DNA of 43,659 bases from Burkholderiales bacterium (GTDB lineage Bacteria; Pseudomonadota; Gammaproteobacteria; Burkholderiales; Burkholderiaceae_C). Both the position numbers and the translations under genes were made by a program. Position 1 is the stretch's first letter; each line of letters starts with the position of its first letter. The notes beneath the pieces were generated by a model. That model searched no databases and was not told the DNA's origin. It saw only the letters and a list, made by a program, of their open reading frames with translations. The DNA lies in assembly GCA_016000195.1 (NCBI GenBank), contig JAECRO010000023.1:1-43659 (forward strand), written 5' to 3'. Below, piece by piece: positions 32,787-41,405 of the stretch.

Positions 32787-33222
32787 TTTTCCGTCCTTCA
32801 GTCAAAAAAAGATATTGCGAATCTATGTTTAGCCCGTTTGATGCATCCAAAAAAATGAAGTATCAAAACGTTTCACAATTGTAAGTCTGAGTGTTTCCTG
32901 TTGAGTAAATTCATTCATGTATGCCCGGCAGGTTTATCTGGAAATGTGTTAAAAATCACGCAAATTTCGACTGGACTACAGATGTTGGCCGTTATTTTTC
33001 ATGAGAATGAACTTCGTTTGATCTCGTTTCCTGCCTCTGGAAGAAATCTCCTTTGAGGGCAGGTTGATGTAACAAAGAGTAAGCAATGCCGTAAATGACG
33101 CGTCTGCCGGGTTTCCCTGTGCCACCTGTAACAGCATAAAAACATATTCGTTCCGGCCCTTGCACTCAACTGAACTGAAACATCACAAAAGTCCGGTCTT
33201 TTTCGATGCAAAAGGAATGGGG
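32787..33222. other. AT-rich intergenic region between Csu operon and htpG
   Basis: About 440 bases without a gene. It should contain the minus-strand promoter of the fimbrial operon. An imperfect dyad, TTTGATGCATCC (about 32837-32848) with TGAAGTATCAAA (about 32856-32867), lies about 50-80 bases upstream of the first pilin and could be a regulator site. I see no ORF with a credible start. Confidence 0.4.
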
Positions 33223-33249
33223 CTGGAAAACCGGGGCATCGCCCATAAT
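33223..33249 (+). promoter_or_regulatory. Candidate sigma-32 promoter of htpG
   Basis: CTGGAAA (33223-33229) and CCCATAAT (33242-33249) are separated by 12 bases. They resemble the heat-shock consensus CTTGAAA and CCCCATnT. The position, 70 bases before the htpG ATG, fits. Confidence 0.45.
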
Positions 33250-33260
33250 TGAGAATCCAT

Positions 33261-33293
33261 GCGCCCGATTCAGGGGCGCCGGTTTTTGTTTTT
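33261..33293 (+). promoter_or_regulatory. GC hairpin plus T-run in the htpG leader
   Basis: GCGCCC and GGGCGC pair around a 7-8 base loop (33261-33278), followed by GGTTTTTGTTTTT. It looks like an intrinsic terminator but sits between the candidate promoter and the gene. It may be an attenuator, a leader structure, or the terminator of an unseen upstream transcript. Confidence 0.4.
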
Positions 33294-33318
33294 CAATTGT
33301 CAGACCTTCAATTCCATA

Positions 33319-35208
33319 ATGAGCAAACAAACCCATTCCTTCCAGACCGAAGTCGCGCAGCTGCTCAAGCTCGTCACCCATTCGCTGTACTCCAACCCCG
33401 ACATTTTTTTGCGCGAGCTGATTTCCAACGCCTCGGACGCCTGCGACAAGCTGCGCTTTGAAGCCTTGAATGACGCCGGCCTGTATGAAAACGACAGCGA
33501 GCTGAAAGTGCGCGTCAGCTTTGACAAGGCTGCCAAAACGCTGACCATCACCGACAACGGCATCGGCATGTCGCAGCAGGAAGCGATTGACCACCTCGGC
33601 ACCATCGCCAAGAGCGGCACGCGCGACTTCATGGCCAAACTCTCGGGCGACCAGAAAAACGACGCCCAGCTGATCGGCCAGTTCGGCGTCGGCTTTTATT
33701 CGGGCTTCATCGTTGCCGACAAGATCGCGGTCGAGAGCCGCCGCGCCGGTCTGGCGGCGGCCCACGGCGTGCGCTGGGTGAGCGACGGCACGGGCGAGTT
33801 CGAGGTCAGCCAGATCGAGCGCGCCGAGCGCGGCACCAGCATCATCCTGCACCTGAAGGACGAGGCGAGCGACTACCTGAACGCCTGGAAGCTGAAAAGC
33901 ATCATCAACAAGTATTCCGACCACATCTCGCTGCCCATCCTGATGCCCAAGGAAGAGTGGAAAGAGGGCGAGAACGACCAGCCCGGAGAAATGGTCGCCA
34001 CCGGCGAATGGGAAACCATCAACCAGGCCGCCGCCCTCTGGACGCGCCCGAAGAAAGACATCACGCCCGAGCATTACGCCGAGTTCTACAAGCAGATCAG
34101 CTACGACAGCGAAGCGCCGCTGGCTACCACGCACAACCGCGTCGAAGGCGCGACCGAATACACCCAGCTGCTGTTCATCCCGGCCAAGGCGCCGATGGAC
34201 ATGTTTAACCGCGACAAGGCCGCCGGCGTCAAGCTCTACGTCAAGCGCGTCTTCATCATGGACGACGCGCAGGCGCTGATGCCGACCTACCTGCGCTTTG
34301 TCAAGGGCGTGGTCGATTCGTCCGACCTGCCGCTGAACGTGTCGCGCGAGCTGCTGCAGGAAAGCCGCGCCGTAAAGTCGATCCGTGAGGGCAACACCCG
34401 CCGCGTGCTGTCGATGATTGAAGACCTGGCCGCCAACGAGCCGGAAAAGTTCAAGACCTTCTACGCCGAGTTCGGCGCGGTGCTGAAAGAAGGCCTGGGC
34501 GAGGATTTTGCCAACCGCGAACGCCTGGCCAAGCTGCTGCGCTTTGCCAGCTCGACCACCGACACCACCAGCGTGAGCTTTGCCGACTACAAGGCGCGCA
34601 TGAAGGACGGCCAGGACGCGATTTACTACATCACCGCCGACACGCTGGCCGCCGCCAAGAGCAGCCCTCAACTCGAAATCTTTCGCAAGAAGGGCATCGA
34701 AGTGCTGTTGATGGCCGACCGGGTCGATGAATGGGCGCTGAACTACCTGCACGACTTTGACGGCACGCCGCTGCAGTCGGTCGCCAAGGGCGCGGTCGAT
34801 CTGGGCAAGCTGCAGGACGAGGACGAGAAAAAAGCCGCCGAGGAAGCGCAGACCCAGTTCAAGCCCATCCTGGACAAACTCAAGGATGCACTGAAGGACA
34901 AAGCCTCCGACGTTCGCGCCACCTCGCGGCTGGTCGATTCACCGGCCTGCCTGGTGGTGCAGGACGGCGACATGTCCACGCAACTGGCCCGCATGCTCAA
35001 GCAGGCCGGCCAGAGCGTGCCTGAAGTCAAGCCCATCCTGGAAGTCAACGCCCGGCATCCGCTGGTCAAAAAGCTCGAAGCCAGCAGCGAGCTGGCCAGC
35101 TTTGACGACCTGGCCAACATCCTGTTCGACCAGGCCCTGCTGGCCGAAGGCGGCATGCCTGCCGACCCGGCGGCCTATGTGCGCCGCGTGAACGCGCTGC
35201 TGGTGTGA
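33319..35208 (+). CDS. htpG: Molecular chaperone HtpG (Hsp90)
   Basis: The 629-residue cytoplasmic Hsp90 chaperone uses ATP to remodel client proteins under heat stress. The GHKL ATPase domain shows [40 protein letters not shown] and [15 protein letters not shown]. The middle domain has [39 protein letters not shown]. The C-terminal dimerisation domain has [12 protein letters not shown]. The ATG at 33319 ([11 protein letters not shown]) is right for the family; an in-frame start at 33259 is not. It is followed by a strong terminator. Confidence 0.97.
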   Translation: MSKQTHSFQTEVAQLLKLVTHSLYSNPDIFLRELISNASDACDKLRFEALNDAGLYENDSELKVRVSFDKAAKTLTITDNGIGMSQQEAIDHLGTIAKSGTRDFMAKLSGDQKNDAQLIGQFGVGFYSGFIVADKIAVESRRAGLAAAHGVRWVSDGTGEFEVSQIERAERGTSIILHLKDEASDYLNAWKLKSIINKYSDHISLPILMPKEEWKEGENDQPGEMVATGEWETINQAAALWTRPKKDITPEHYAEFYKQISYDSEAPLATTHNRVEGATEYTQLLFIPAKAPMDMFNRDKAAGVKLYVKRVFIMDDAQALMPTYLRFVKGVVDSSDLPLNVSRELLQESRAVKSIREGNTRRVLSMIEDLAANEPEKFKTFYAEFGAVLKEGLGEDFANRERLAKLLRFASSTTDTTSVSFADYKARMKDGQDAIYYITADTLAAAKSSPQLEIFRKKGIEVLLMADRVDEWALNYLHDFDGTPLQSVAKGAVDLGKLQDEDEKKAAEEAQTQFKPILDKLKDALKDKASDVRATSRLVDSPACLVVQDGDMSTQLARMLKQAGQSVPEVKPILEVNARHPLVKKLEASSELASFDDLANILFDQALLAEGGMPADPAAYVRRVNALLV

Positions 35209-35227
35209 ACGCGTTCCGCACTGAATG

Positions 35228-35254
35228 AAAAAGGCCCTTCGGGGCCTTTTTTTT
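35228..35254 (+). terminator. Rho-independent terminator after htpG
   Basis: AAAAAGGCCC, loop TTCG, GGGCC then eight T residues: a strong stem-loop 20 bases after the htpG stop. Confidence 0.9.
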
Positions 35255-35279
35255 GGTAAAAAGTGCTGTTTGCGCAGGA

Positions 35280-35515
35280 CTGGCATGCGCATGCGGCGCA
35301 GCGCATCCAGCAAGGGCAGAGCGCCCGCAGCGGCACTGCCGCGATGTGCCCGCACGACCTTGATTTCGGCCGCACTCTCGAACGCGAGGTGGTCGGCCAG
35401 ACCATCGACCTCCAGCAGCAGTTCGGCCCGCGCGCCTGCCGGCAGCTCGGCCAGCCGCCTCGAAATGGCCGGCAAGGCGGTGTCGTCGCCGCAGCGACGC
35501 TGGATGACGCCCGCT
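35280..35515 (-). pseudogene. Remnant of a siderophore-interacting protein gene
   Basis: The minus strand encodes GDDTALPAISRRLAELPAGA, then a segment with LLLEVDGLADHLAFESAAEI and a truncated C-terminal piece (GALPLLDALRRMRMP). These match the C-terminal half of the FAD-binding siderophore-interacting protein family (usual motif GDETALPAI). The N-terminal FAD-binding half and the C-terminal end are absent, and no start is credible. The remnant ends at repeat-like DNA (tgcgcaggactggcatgcgc) near 35265-35295. Bases 35516-35718 hold no recognisable gene. Confidence 0.55.
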
Positions 35516-35718
35516 GCCTTCAAAAAATTCCGTGCCATGAAAAACATCAAGCCGGATTTGCCAGGCCGTGCCGCAATGGCCAGGCCTTGCGGCAGGACTT
35601 CACCGCCCGAGGACTGCCTGCCGGCGATTTTCATCAGGAAATATTTGAAATGCGCTGAGACACAGCGGTGTGACCCCCGTGCGTTTGGCTTCATTGCCCG
35701 GCCATTCATAATGGCGCG

Positions 35719-37299
35719 ATGGAAATGAAGAAGATGCTTTCAGGGTTCATCCGCGCTGCCGCCCTCGTGCTCTGGCTGGGCTGCGGCAGTGCCATGGCGG
35801 CCGAAGGGCCACTCTGGTTTGACGGCGAAAGGCCGGCACCCCAGGCCCGGCAGGCCGCCGAGCTGCTTGCCGCCGCCACGACCCACGGCCTGCTGCCGCA
35901 GGACTACCAGGCCGGCCCGCTGGGGCAGGCCATCGCGCAGGCCGCTCAGGGTGCGCCGCCAGAGGCTGCCGAGATTGCGCGCCTTGAGCAGGCGCTGACC
36001 ACGGCCATGCAGCGTTACCTGTCCGACGTGCATCAGGGCCGTATTGATCCGAAAACGATCCATTACAACTTCAGCCCGCCGGAGCGGGAGTCGTTTGACG
36101 CGCAGGCTTATCTTCAGGCGGCGCTGGCCGCCCGGCGGCTTCCCGAGGCAGCGGCCGAGGCGGCGCCGCGCTTGCCGGTTTACGCGCACCTGCGCGAGTC
36201 GCTGGCCCGCTACCGCCAGTGGGCCGATGACCCGGCCTGGCAGACGCCTTTGCCGCCCTTGCCCGCCGGTACGCGCGGCAAGCTGGCGCCAGGTCAGGCT
36301 TATGCGGGGCTGGGCCTGCTGGCGCAGCGACTGGCCGTCCTGGGTGATCTGGAGTCCGCAGCGGCGCTGCCAACGCGCTACGAGGAGCCGCTGGTGGGCG
36401 CGGTTCAGGCCTTCCAGCAGCGCCATGGCCTGGCCGCCGACGGCGTGATCGACAAGAGCACGCTGACGCAACTGCAGGTCACGCCCGCTGCCCGCGTGCG
36501 GCAAATCGAACTGGCCCTGGAGCGCCTGCGCTGGACGCCGCTGATGCAGGGGCCGCGCATGATTGTCATCAACATCCCTGAATTCGTGCTGCGCGCCTAC
36601 GACGTGCGGGACGGCCAGATCCAGGTGCAGCAGGAAATGAAGATCGTCGTCGGCAAGGCGCTGGACACGCGCACCCCTTTGTTCGACGAAGACATGCGCT
36701 TCATCGAGTTCAGTCCCTACTGGAACGTGCCGCCTTCCATCGCCCGCGCCGAAACCGTGCCCCGGCTGCGGCGCGACCCGGGCTATCTGGCGCGCGAGGA
36801 GATGGAGTTCGTGTCGGCCGGTGGCCGCGTGGACCGGACGGTCTCGGCGGGGCTGCTGGCCGCCGTGCTGGCCGGCCAGTCGCGCATCCGCCAGCGTCCG
36901 GGGCCGAAAAATGCGCTTGGCGACATCAAGTTCGTGTTTCCGAACCGCGACAACATCTACCTGCACCACACGCCGGCCACCGGGCTGTTCGAGCGCGAGC
37001 GGCGCGACTTCAGCCATGGCTGCATCCGCGTCGAGCAGCCGGTGGAACTGGCCAAATTCGTCCTCAGGAACCTGCCGGAGTGGACCGAGGACCGCATACG
37101 AAAAGCCATGGGCCGGGGCGAATCCGCCACGCTCAAGCTGACCGAGCCGGTGCCGGTGCTGATTGCCTATGGCACCACGCTGGTGAAGGAAGGCCGCACG
37201 TTTTTCTTTGAAGACATTTATGGACTCGACCGCCTGCTGGACGACGCCTTGCGCAAGCATTCACGACCTCCACAGCCAACCAATGGAGATAAACCATGA
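35719..37299 (+). CDS. L,D-transpeptidase, YcbB/LdtD type
   Basis: The 526-residue periplasmic enzyme has a signal peptide (about 1-29, ALVLWLGCGSAMAA). A helical scaffold domain follows, with RYLSDVHQGRIDPKTI (typical of YcbB). A peptidoglycan-binding domain (about 230-255, VQAFQQRHGLAADGVIDKSTLTQL) and a YkuD catalytic domain come next, with FSHGCIRVEQP (H433, C435). YcbB-type enzymes make 3-3 crosslinks in murein. Length fits (E. coli 615, shorter here). Its stop overlaps the next gene (ATGA at 37296), the common YcbB-YcbK pairing. Confidence 0.92.
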   Translation: MEMKKMLSGFIRAAALVLWLGCGSAMAAEGPLWFDGERPAPQARQAAELLAAATTHGLLPQDYQAGPLGQAIAQAAQGAPPEAAEIARLEQALTTAMQRYLSDVHQGRIDPKTIHYNFSPPERESFDAQAYLQAALAARRLPEAAAEAAPRLPVYAHLRESLARYRQWADDPAWQTPLPPLPAGTRGKLAPGQAYAGLGLLAQRLAVLGDLESAAALPTRYEEPLVGAVQAFQQRHGLAADGVIDKSTLTQLQVTPAARVRQIELALERLRWTPLMQGPRMIVINIPEFVLRAYDVRDGQIQVQQEMKIVVGKALDTRTPLFDEDMRFIEFSPYWNVPPSIARAETVPRLRRDPGYLAREEMEFVSAGGRVDRTVSAGLLAAVLAGQSRIRQRPGPKNALGDIKFVFPNRDNIYLHHTPATGLFERERRDFSHGCIRVEQPVELAKFVLRNLPEWTEDRIRKAMGRGESATLKLTEPVPVLIAYGTTLVKEGRTFFFEDIYGLDRLLDDALRKHSRPPQPTNGDKP

Positions 37300-37856
37300 C
37301 CGCTCCCCTGACCCCGGCCCGCCGCCATTTTTTGCGCCATAGCGCCCGATTCGCCGCGGCTGTAGCCCTGCCGGCACTGGCTACGCGTACCGCCCTGGCA
37401 TCCGTGCCGGACGTGCGCGGGCTGGCGATGGTGAATACCCACACCCACGAGAAAATCGACCTGGTGTATGCCAGCGGCGAGCGCTATGTTCCCGAGGCGC
37501 TCGGGTGGCTCAACCGTTTCCTGCGCGACCACTACACCGGCGACATCGGGGTGATTGACCCGCAGGTGTTCGACCTGCTGCACCGCGTGCAGCAGACGCT
37601 GGGCAGCAAGGGCGCGTTCGAGGTGATCTCCGGCTACCGTTGCCCGGCCACCAACAGCCACCTGCGCCAGACGCGCAGCGGCGGCGTCGCCACGAAAAGC
37701 CTGCACATGGAAGGCCGCGCGATTGACGTGCGCCTGCCCGGCGTGCCGCTGGCCGACCTGCACCAGGCGGCGCTGTCGCTGCGCGCCGGCGGCGTGGGTT
37801 TTTATCCGCGCGAGCAGTTTGTGCATATCGACACGGGCCGCGTGCGCAACTGGTGA
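37296..37856 (+). CDS. DUF882/M15-family murein peptidase, YcbK (MepK) type
   Basis: The 186-residue protein has a twin-arginine-like signal (RRHFLRHSARFAAAVALPALA) and a peptidase M15-like domain: FEVISGYRCPATNSHLR, SLHMEGRAIDVRLPGV with zinc ligands H137 and D144, and VHIDTGRVRNW with H177. E. coli MepK cleaves 3-3 crosslinks made by L,D-transpeptidases, so pairing with the coupled upstream transpeptidase makes sense. Tat export would allow folding with zinc in the cytoplasm, an inference from the double arginine. Confidence 0.9.
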   Translation: MTAPLTPARRHFLRHSARFAAAVALPALATRTALASVPDVRGLAMVNTHTHEKIDLVYASGERYVPEALGWLNRFLRDHYTGDIGVIDPQVFDLLHRVQQTLGSKGAFEVISGYRCPATNSHLRQTRSGGVATKSLHMEGRAIDVRLPGVPLADLHQAALSLRAGGVGFYPREQFVHIDTGRVRNW

Positions 37857-37986
37857 GCCTGCGCAGGCTCTGCTGAAGGCAGATCCAGCATCAAACAACT
37901 GGCTGTCAAGGCTGCTTGCCGCCCAGATAGCCGAAGGGGGTTGAGCGGCTCGCCTTTCCACCACTGTTTTCCGGCCCCAGCGGGCT

Positions 37987-39036
37987 TCAGGCGACCAGCG
38001 GCGCGGCCTGCATGGCCTCGGTCTGCCCGATGAGCATGTCCACCTGGCCCTTCCAGTAGTCGCTGGAGCCGAACCACGGAAAGTTGATCGGGAAAATCGG
38101 GTCGTGCCAGCGCTGCGCCAGCCAGGCGCTGTAATGCACCAGGCGCAGCGTGCGCAGCGGCTCGATCAGCGCCAGCTCACGCCGGTCGAACTCGCCAAAC
38201 TCGTCGTAGCCGTCCACCAGCGCGCCGAGCTGGCGCAGCTGCTGGTCGCGTTCGCCCGACAGCAGCATCCACAAGTCCTGCACCGCCGGGCCGCTCCTGG
38301 CATCGTCCAGATCGACAAAATGCGGGCCGGCCAGCGGCAAGCCTTCGGGCGTCCACAGGATATTGCCGGGGTGGCAGTCGCCATGCAGGCGCAGCTGCCG
38401 CGCATGCGGAACACTGTCAAACACGCCCTTGGCGACCGTCATGGCTTCGTCGAATGCCTTGAGCCAGCGCGATTCCATGTCCAGCGGCAGATGGCCGCCG
38501 TCCAGCAAAATCTCGCGTGAGCAGTAGCCAAAGGTTGCCAGGTTCAGCGCCGGGCGGTGCACGAAAGGCCGGGCCGCGCCCACGGTGTGGATGCGCGCCA
38601 GGAAGCGGCCTATCCATTCGAGCACGTCCAGGTTCTCCAGTTCGGGCCGGCGCCCGCCCCGGCTGGGCGAGACGCTGAAGCTGAAACCGTTGAAATGGTT
38701 CAGCGTCGAGCCGCACAGTTCGAGCGCGCCGACCACCGGGATTTCAGCCGCCATCAGCTCGGCGGCAAACGCATGTTCTTCGAGTATCTGGGCGTCGCTC
38801 CAGCGGCCGGGCCGGTAGAACTTGACCACCACGATGTCGCCGGCCAGCTCGGCGCTGCCGACCGGGCTTTCCAGGTGCACCTGGTACACCCGGTTTTCAT
38901 AGCTGGACAGCGCCATCAGGCGGCCATCGCCCATCAGTCCGACGCTGGCCAGCGCGTCCAGCACCACGTCGGGGGTCAGGTGTTCGTAAACATGGACGGT
39001 GTCGCGCACCGCAGCAGCCTTGTTGTATTCAGTCAT
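37987..39036 (-). CDS. srkA: Stress response kinase A (YihE family)
   Basis: The 349-residue protein is an aminoglycoside-phosphotransferase-fold Ser/Thr kinase. Visible segments are LSSYENRVYQVHLE (nucleotide loop), VVKFYRPGRWSDAQILEEHAF, the catalytic LRLHGDCHPGNILW and the metal-binding FVDLDDARSGPAVQD. SrkA counters stress-induced cell death by acting on toxin pathways such as MazEF in E. coli. The ATG at 39036 (MTEYNK) is the better start; an open frame continues upstream to 39204. It is convergent with the YcbK-like gene and 111 bases from ohr. Confidence 0.92.
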   Translation of the reverse strand: MTEYNKAAAVRDTVHVYEHLTPDVVLDALASVGLMGDGRLMALSSYENRVYQVHLESPVGSAELAGDIVVVKFYRPGRWSDAQILEEHAFAAELMAAEIPVVGALELCGSTLNHFNGFSFSVSPSRGGRRPELENLDVLEWIGRFLARIHTVGAARPFVHRPALNLATFGYCSREILLDGGHLPLDMESRWLKAFDEAMTVAKGVFDSVPHARQLRLHGDCHPGNILWTPEGLPLAGPHFVDLDDARSGPAVQDLWMLLSGERDQQLRQLGALVDGYDEFGEFDRRELALIEPLRTLRLVHYSAWLAQRWHDPIFPINFPWFGSSDYWKGQVDMLIGQTEAMQAAPLVA

Positions 39037-39087
39037 GCCCGATTGTCGTTCCACCGGGGGCCGGGCTTCAAGAGGGATAACGGCAAC

Positions 39088-39120
39088 AAAAAAGCCCGCC
39101 GGCTGGAGGGCCTGCGGGCT
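39088..39120 (-). terminator. Rho-independent terminator after ohr
   Basis: Read on the minus strand, AGCCCGC and GCGGGCT pair around a 14-base loop, followed by seven T residues. It lies 27 bases after the ohr stop. Confidence 0.7.
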
Positions 39121-39146
39121 GCGTGCCCGGCGCAAGGCCGGCGGGC

Positions 39147-39566
39147 TTATTTCAGCGTGAGGGTCACGTCGATGTTGCCGCGCGTGGCGTTCGAGTACGG
39201 GCACACCTGGTGCGCGGCATCGACCAGCGCCTGCGCGGTGGCGCTTTCCATGCCGGGCAGGGAAATGGTCATGCGAACGGCAATGCCGTAGCCATTGGGA
39301 ATTTTGCCCAGATCGACGCTGGCGTCAATGCTGGCATCGGCGGGCAGGGTGACTTTTTGCATGCCGGCCACGGCCTTCAGGGCGCCCATGAAGCAGGCCG
39401 AGTAGCCGGCGGCGAACATCTGCTCCGGGTTGGTGCCGGTGCCCGAGGCGCCGGGCGAACTCAGGGTGACGTTCAGGCGGCCGTCATCGGATTGCGACTG
39501 GCCGTCGCGGCCGCCCGTGGTGTGAGTGTGGGCGGTGTACAGCACTTTTTCGAGTTGCGTGGTCAT
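39147..39566 (-). CDS. ohr: Organic hydroperoxide resistance protein Ohr
   Basis: The 139-residue thiol peroxidase detoxifies organic hydroperoxides with lipoylated partners. The two redox cysteines are C58 (GYSACFMGAL) and C122 (VCPYSNATRGNI). The conserved catalytic Arg (R20, TGGRDG) and Glu (E48, NPEQMFAAGY) are present. AAGGAGT lies 5-6 bases before the ATG. The repressor gene ohrR is 71 bases upstream in the same orientation; the gap has no copy of the OhrR operator, so ohr is probably transcribed from the ohrR promoter. Confidence 0.96.
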   Translation of the reverse strand: MTTQLEKVLYTAHTHTTGGRDGQSQSDDGRLNVTLSSPGASGTGTNPEQMFAAGYSACFMGALKAVAGMQKVTLPADASIDASVDLGKIPNGYGIAVRMTISLPGMESATAQALVDAAHQVCPYSNATRGNIDVTLTLK

Positions 39567-39637
39567 GGTGACTCCTTTGTAAAAGCCCCGAAATGGAGGC
39601 GGGTTGAGATTTCAGAAATTCGTCGATGAAAAACGGC

Positions 39638-40096
39638 TCAGGCGACCAGTTGCCGGCGCAAGGCCTGCACCTGCTGGGTCAGCGACACCAGTTCGGGAAT
39701 CGAGCAGTGCGTGGCGCTCAGGATGCAGCCCGGGATTTTTGCGGCCTGCTCTTTCAGCGCACGGCCGGCAGGCGTCAGCGTGATGTGGACGCGGCGCTCG
39801 TCGTCGATGGCGCGCAGGCGCGACACCAGACCCGACGATTCGAGCCGCTTGAGCAGGGGCGTGAGCGTTCCCGAATCAAGGAAAAGCCGCTCCCCCAGCT
39901 CGGAGACCGACAGGCCGTCCTGCTCCCACAGCACCAGCAGCGCCAGGTACTGCGGGTAGGTGATGCCCAGCGCATCGAGCAGCGGCTTGTAAAGGCGCGT
40001 CATGGCCAGCGAGGTGGAATACAGCGCAAAGCAGAGCTGGTTGTCCAGTTGCAGCATGGCGTAGGCGTCGGCAGGAGATGGTGTTTTGTCTGGCAT
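39638..40096 (-). CDS. ohrR: MarR-family peroxide-sensing repressor OhrR
   Basis: The 152-residue MarR regulator has the reactive cysteine C22 in LDNQLCFALYSTSLAM, the OhrR signature. Its winged helix-turn-helix is YLALLVLWEQDGLSVSELGERLFLDSGTLTPLLKRLE with the DERRVHITLT wing. A second Cys pair (PGCILSATHCSI) near the C-terminus suggests a 2-Cys OhrR. Oxidation by organic hydroperoxide releases DNA and induces ohr. The ATG at 40096 (MPDKTPS) fits the family start. Confidence 0.95.
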   Translation of the reverse strand: MPDKTPSPADAYAMLQLDNQLCFALYSTSLAMTRLYKPLLDALGITYPQYLALLVLWEQDGLSVSELGERLFLDSGTLTPLLKRLESSGLVSRLRAIDDERRVHITLTPAGRALKEQAAKIPGCILSATHCSIPELVSLTQQVQALRRQLVA

Positions 40097-40102
40097 GCGT
40101 CG

Positions 40103-40134
40103 AATTGTAGTGCGCAATTAAATTGCGTACAATT
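40103..40134. promoter_or_regulatory. Nested OhrR operator upstream of ohrR
   Basis: AATTGTA (40103-40109) and TACAATT (40128-40134) form an outer dyad, with an inner perfect dyad CGCAATT-A-AATTGCG (40113-40127). The outer halves match the known OhrR box (TACAATT/AATTGTA). The site starts 7 bases upstream of the ohrR ATG, so binding would block transcription of ohrR and ohr. Confidence 0.75.
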
Positions 40135-40214
40135 TAATTTGAAAAAAGCTGTCGGACAGGGTCATGCAGGGCCGGGGCCTGGCGCAGGAGACGCGGGTAC
40201 TAAACTTGCCAGCC

Positions 40215-41171
40215 ATGCAAAAAAACAGCACCCCCTCCACCGGCAAGCCCACCCGCAAGGCCTTGGCCGCCAGGCCCGCGCAGGTCATTGAAGAACTCCG
40301 GCCCGGCCAGTCCATCGAGCTGCTCAAGGAGCTGCACATCCTGACCCGCGAAGGCAAGCTCAACCAGGACACGCGGCGCAAGCTCAAGCAGGTCTATCAC
40401 CTCTACCAGTTCATCGAGCCGCTGCTGAACGAGGTTTGCGCAGCCGGGCAGGGCTTCACGCTGGCCGACCACGGCGCCGGCAAGTCCTATCTTGGCTTCA
40501 TCCTGTACGACCTGTTCTTCAATGTGGCGCACCCGGACGACAAGGCGCGCGGCCATATCTACGGCATTGAAACCCGCGCCGAACTGGTCGAAAAATCCCG
40601 TGCGCTGGCGGCCCGGCTGGGTTTTGCCAACATGTCCTTTTTGAACCTGTCGGTGCAGCAGGCCACCTTGTCGGCCGAGCTGCCGCCCACCGTGGACATC
40701 GTGACCGCCCTGCATGCCTGCGACACCGCCACCGACGACGCGATTGCCTTTGGCCTGGCCCGGCAGGCGCGCCACATGGTGCTGGTGCCGTGCTGCCAGG
40801 CCGAGGTGGCCGGCGTGCTGAAAAAGTCGCGCGCGCTGAACCTGAACAAAAATCCGCTGGCCGAACTCTGGCGCCACCCGCTGCACACCCGCGAATTCGG
40901 CAGCCAGATCACCAACGTGCTGCGCTGCCTGCAGCTCGAAGCCAACGGCTACCACGTCACCGTGACCGAGCTGGTCGGCTGGGAGCATTCGATGAAGAAC
41001 GAGCTGATCCTGGCCAGCCGGCCGGCCACGCCGGATGCAGCCAGCACGGCCAAGACCCGCGCCGCGCAAACGCGCCTGCAACAGGTGCTGGCAGAGCTGG
41101 GCCTGGGCGAGCTGACGGACCGCTTTGCGGTGGCAGCGCCTGAAATTCATCAAGAACTGACTCCGGTTTGA
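40215..41171 (+). CDS. SAM-dependent methyltransferase, Methyltransf_32-like
   Basis: The 318-residue protein has a class I methyltransferase core: TLADHGAGKSYLGFILYDLFF (SAM loop with GAGKS), IYGIETRAELVEKSRALAARLG, then IVTALHACDTATDDAIAFGL, typical of the METTL25/Methyltransf_32 group. VPCCQAEV follows, and then LRCLQLEANGYHVTVTELVGWEHSMKNELI. The substrate is unknown. Alternative upstream starts exist (40164), but the ATG at 40215 starts a basic leader typical of the group. It is divergent from ohrR, with 118 bases between. Confidence 0.75.
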   Translation: MQKNSTPSTGKPTRKALAARPAQVIEELRPGQSIELLKELHILTREGKLNQDTRRKLKQVYHLYQFIEPLLNEVCAAGQGFTLADHGAGKSYLGFILYDLFFNVAHPDDKARGHIYGIETRAELVEKSRALAARLGFANMSFLNLSVQQATLSAELPPTVDIVTALHACDTATDDAIAFGLARQARHMVLVPCCQAEVAGVLKKSRALNLNKNPLAELWRHPLHTREFGSQITNVLRCLQLEANGYHVTVTELVGWEHSMKNELILASRPATPDAASTAKTRAAQTRLQQVLAELGLGELTDRFAVAAPEIHQELTPV

Positions 41172-41228
41172 AACCTCCTCCTTTAGGAGGATAGAATTTA
41201 TTTGGGAGAGGGGGGGGTAACCTCTTCC

Positions 41229-41260
41229 AGATTCGTCCCGAAAGGGGCGTGGATTGAAAC
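41229..41260 (+). CRISPR. Single orphan type I-C-like CRISPR repeat
   Basis: The 32 bases end in GTGGATTGAAAC (41249-41260), the 3' end characteristic of type I-C repeats. They contain the hairpin CGTCCC-GAAA-GGGGCG (41234-41249), like I-C repeat stems. No second copy is found within 250 bases, and no cas gene is recognisable in the window. An AT-rich then G-rich stretch precedes it, and the downstream 41261-41405 shows no repeat. It may be the relic of an array, an integration-competent minimal array, or chance; resemblance is from memory of I-C repeats. Confidence 0.5.
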
Positions 41261-41405
41261 ATTCGGTTTGACTCACAGGTGACAAGTCAGTCATTCGATA
41301 AATTTGAACGTTCCCGACAATTAATTTGAATTTGAGGGGCGCGGGCGGTTTCTATACTTCGTAGAACTTTGAATCTTCCACGAGGGTCTTTGAATAGTTT
41401 TCGCC

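Noticed and set aside
33166..34752. 528-codon minus-strand frame opposite htpG
   Set aside because: Antisense shadow of the Hsp90 gene.
41261..41405. A CRISPR array downstream of the repeat
   Set aside because: No second repeat, even degenerate, is visible at any plausible spacer distance.
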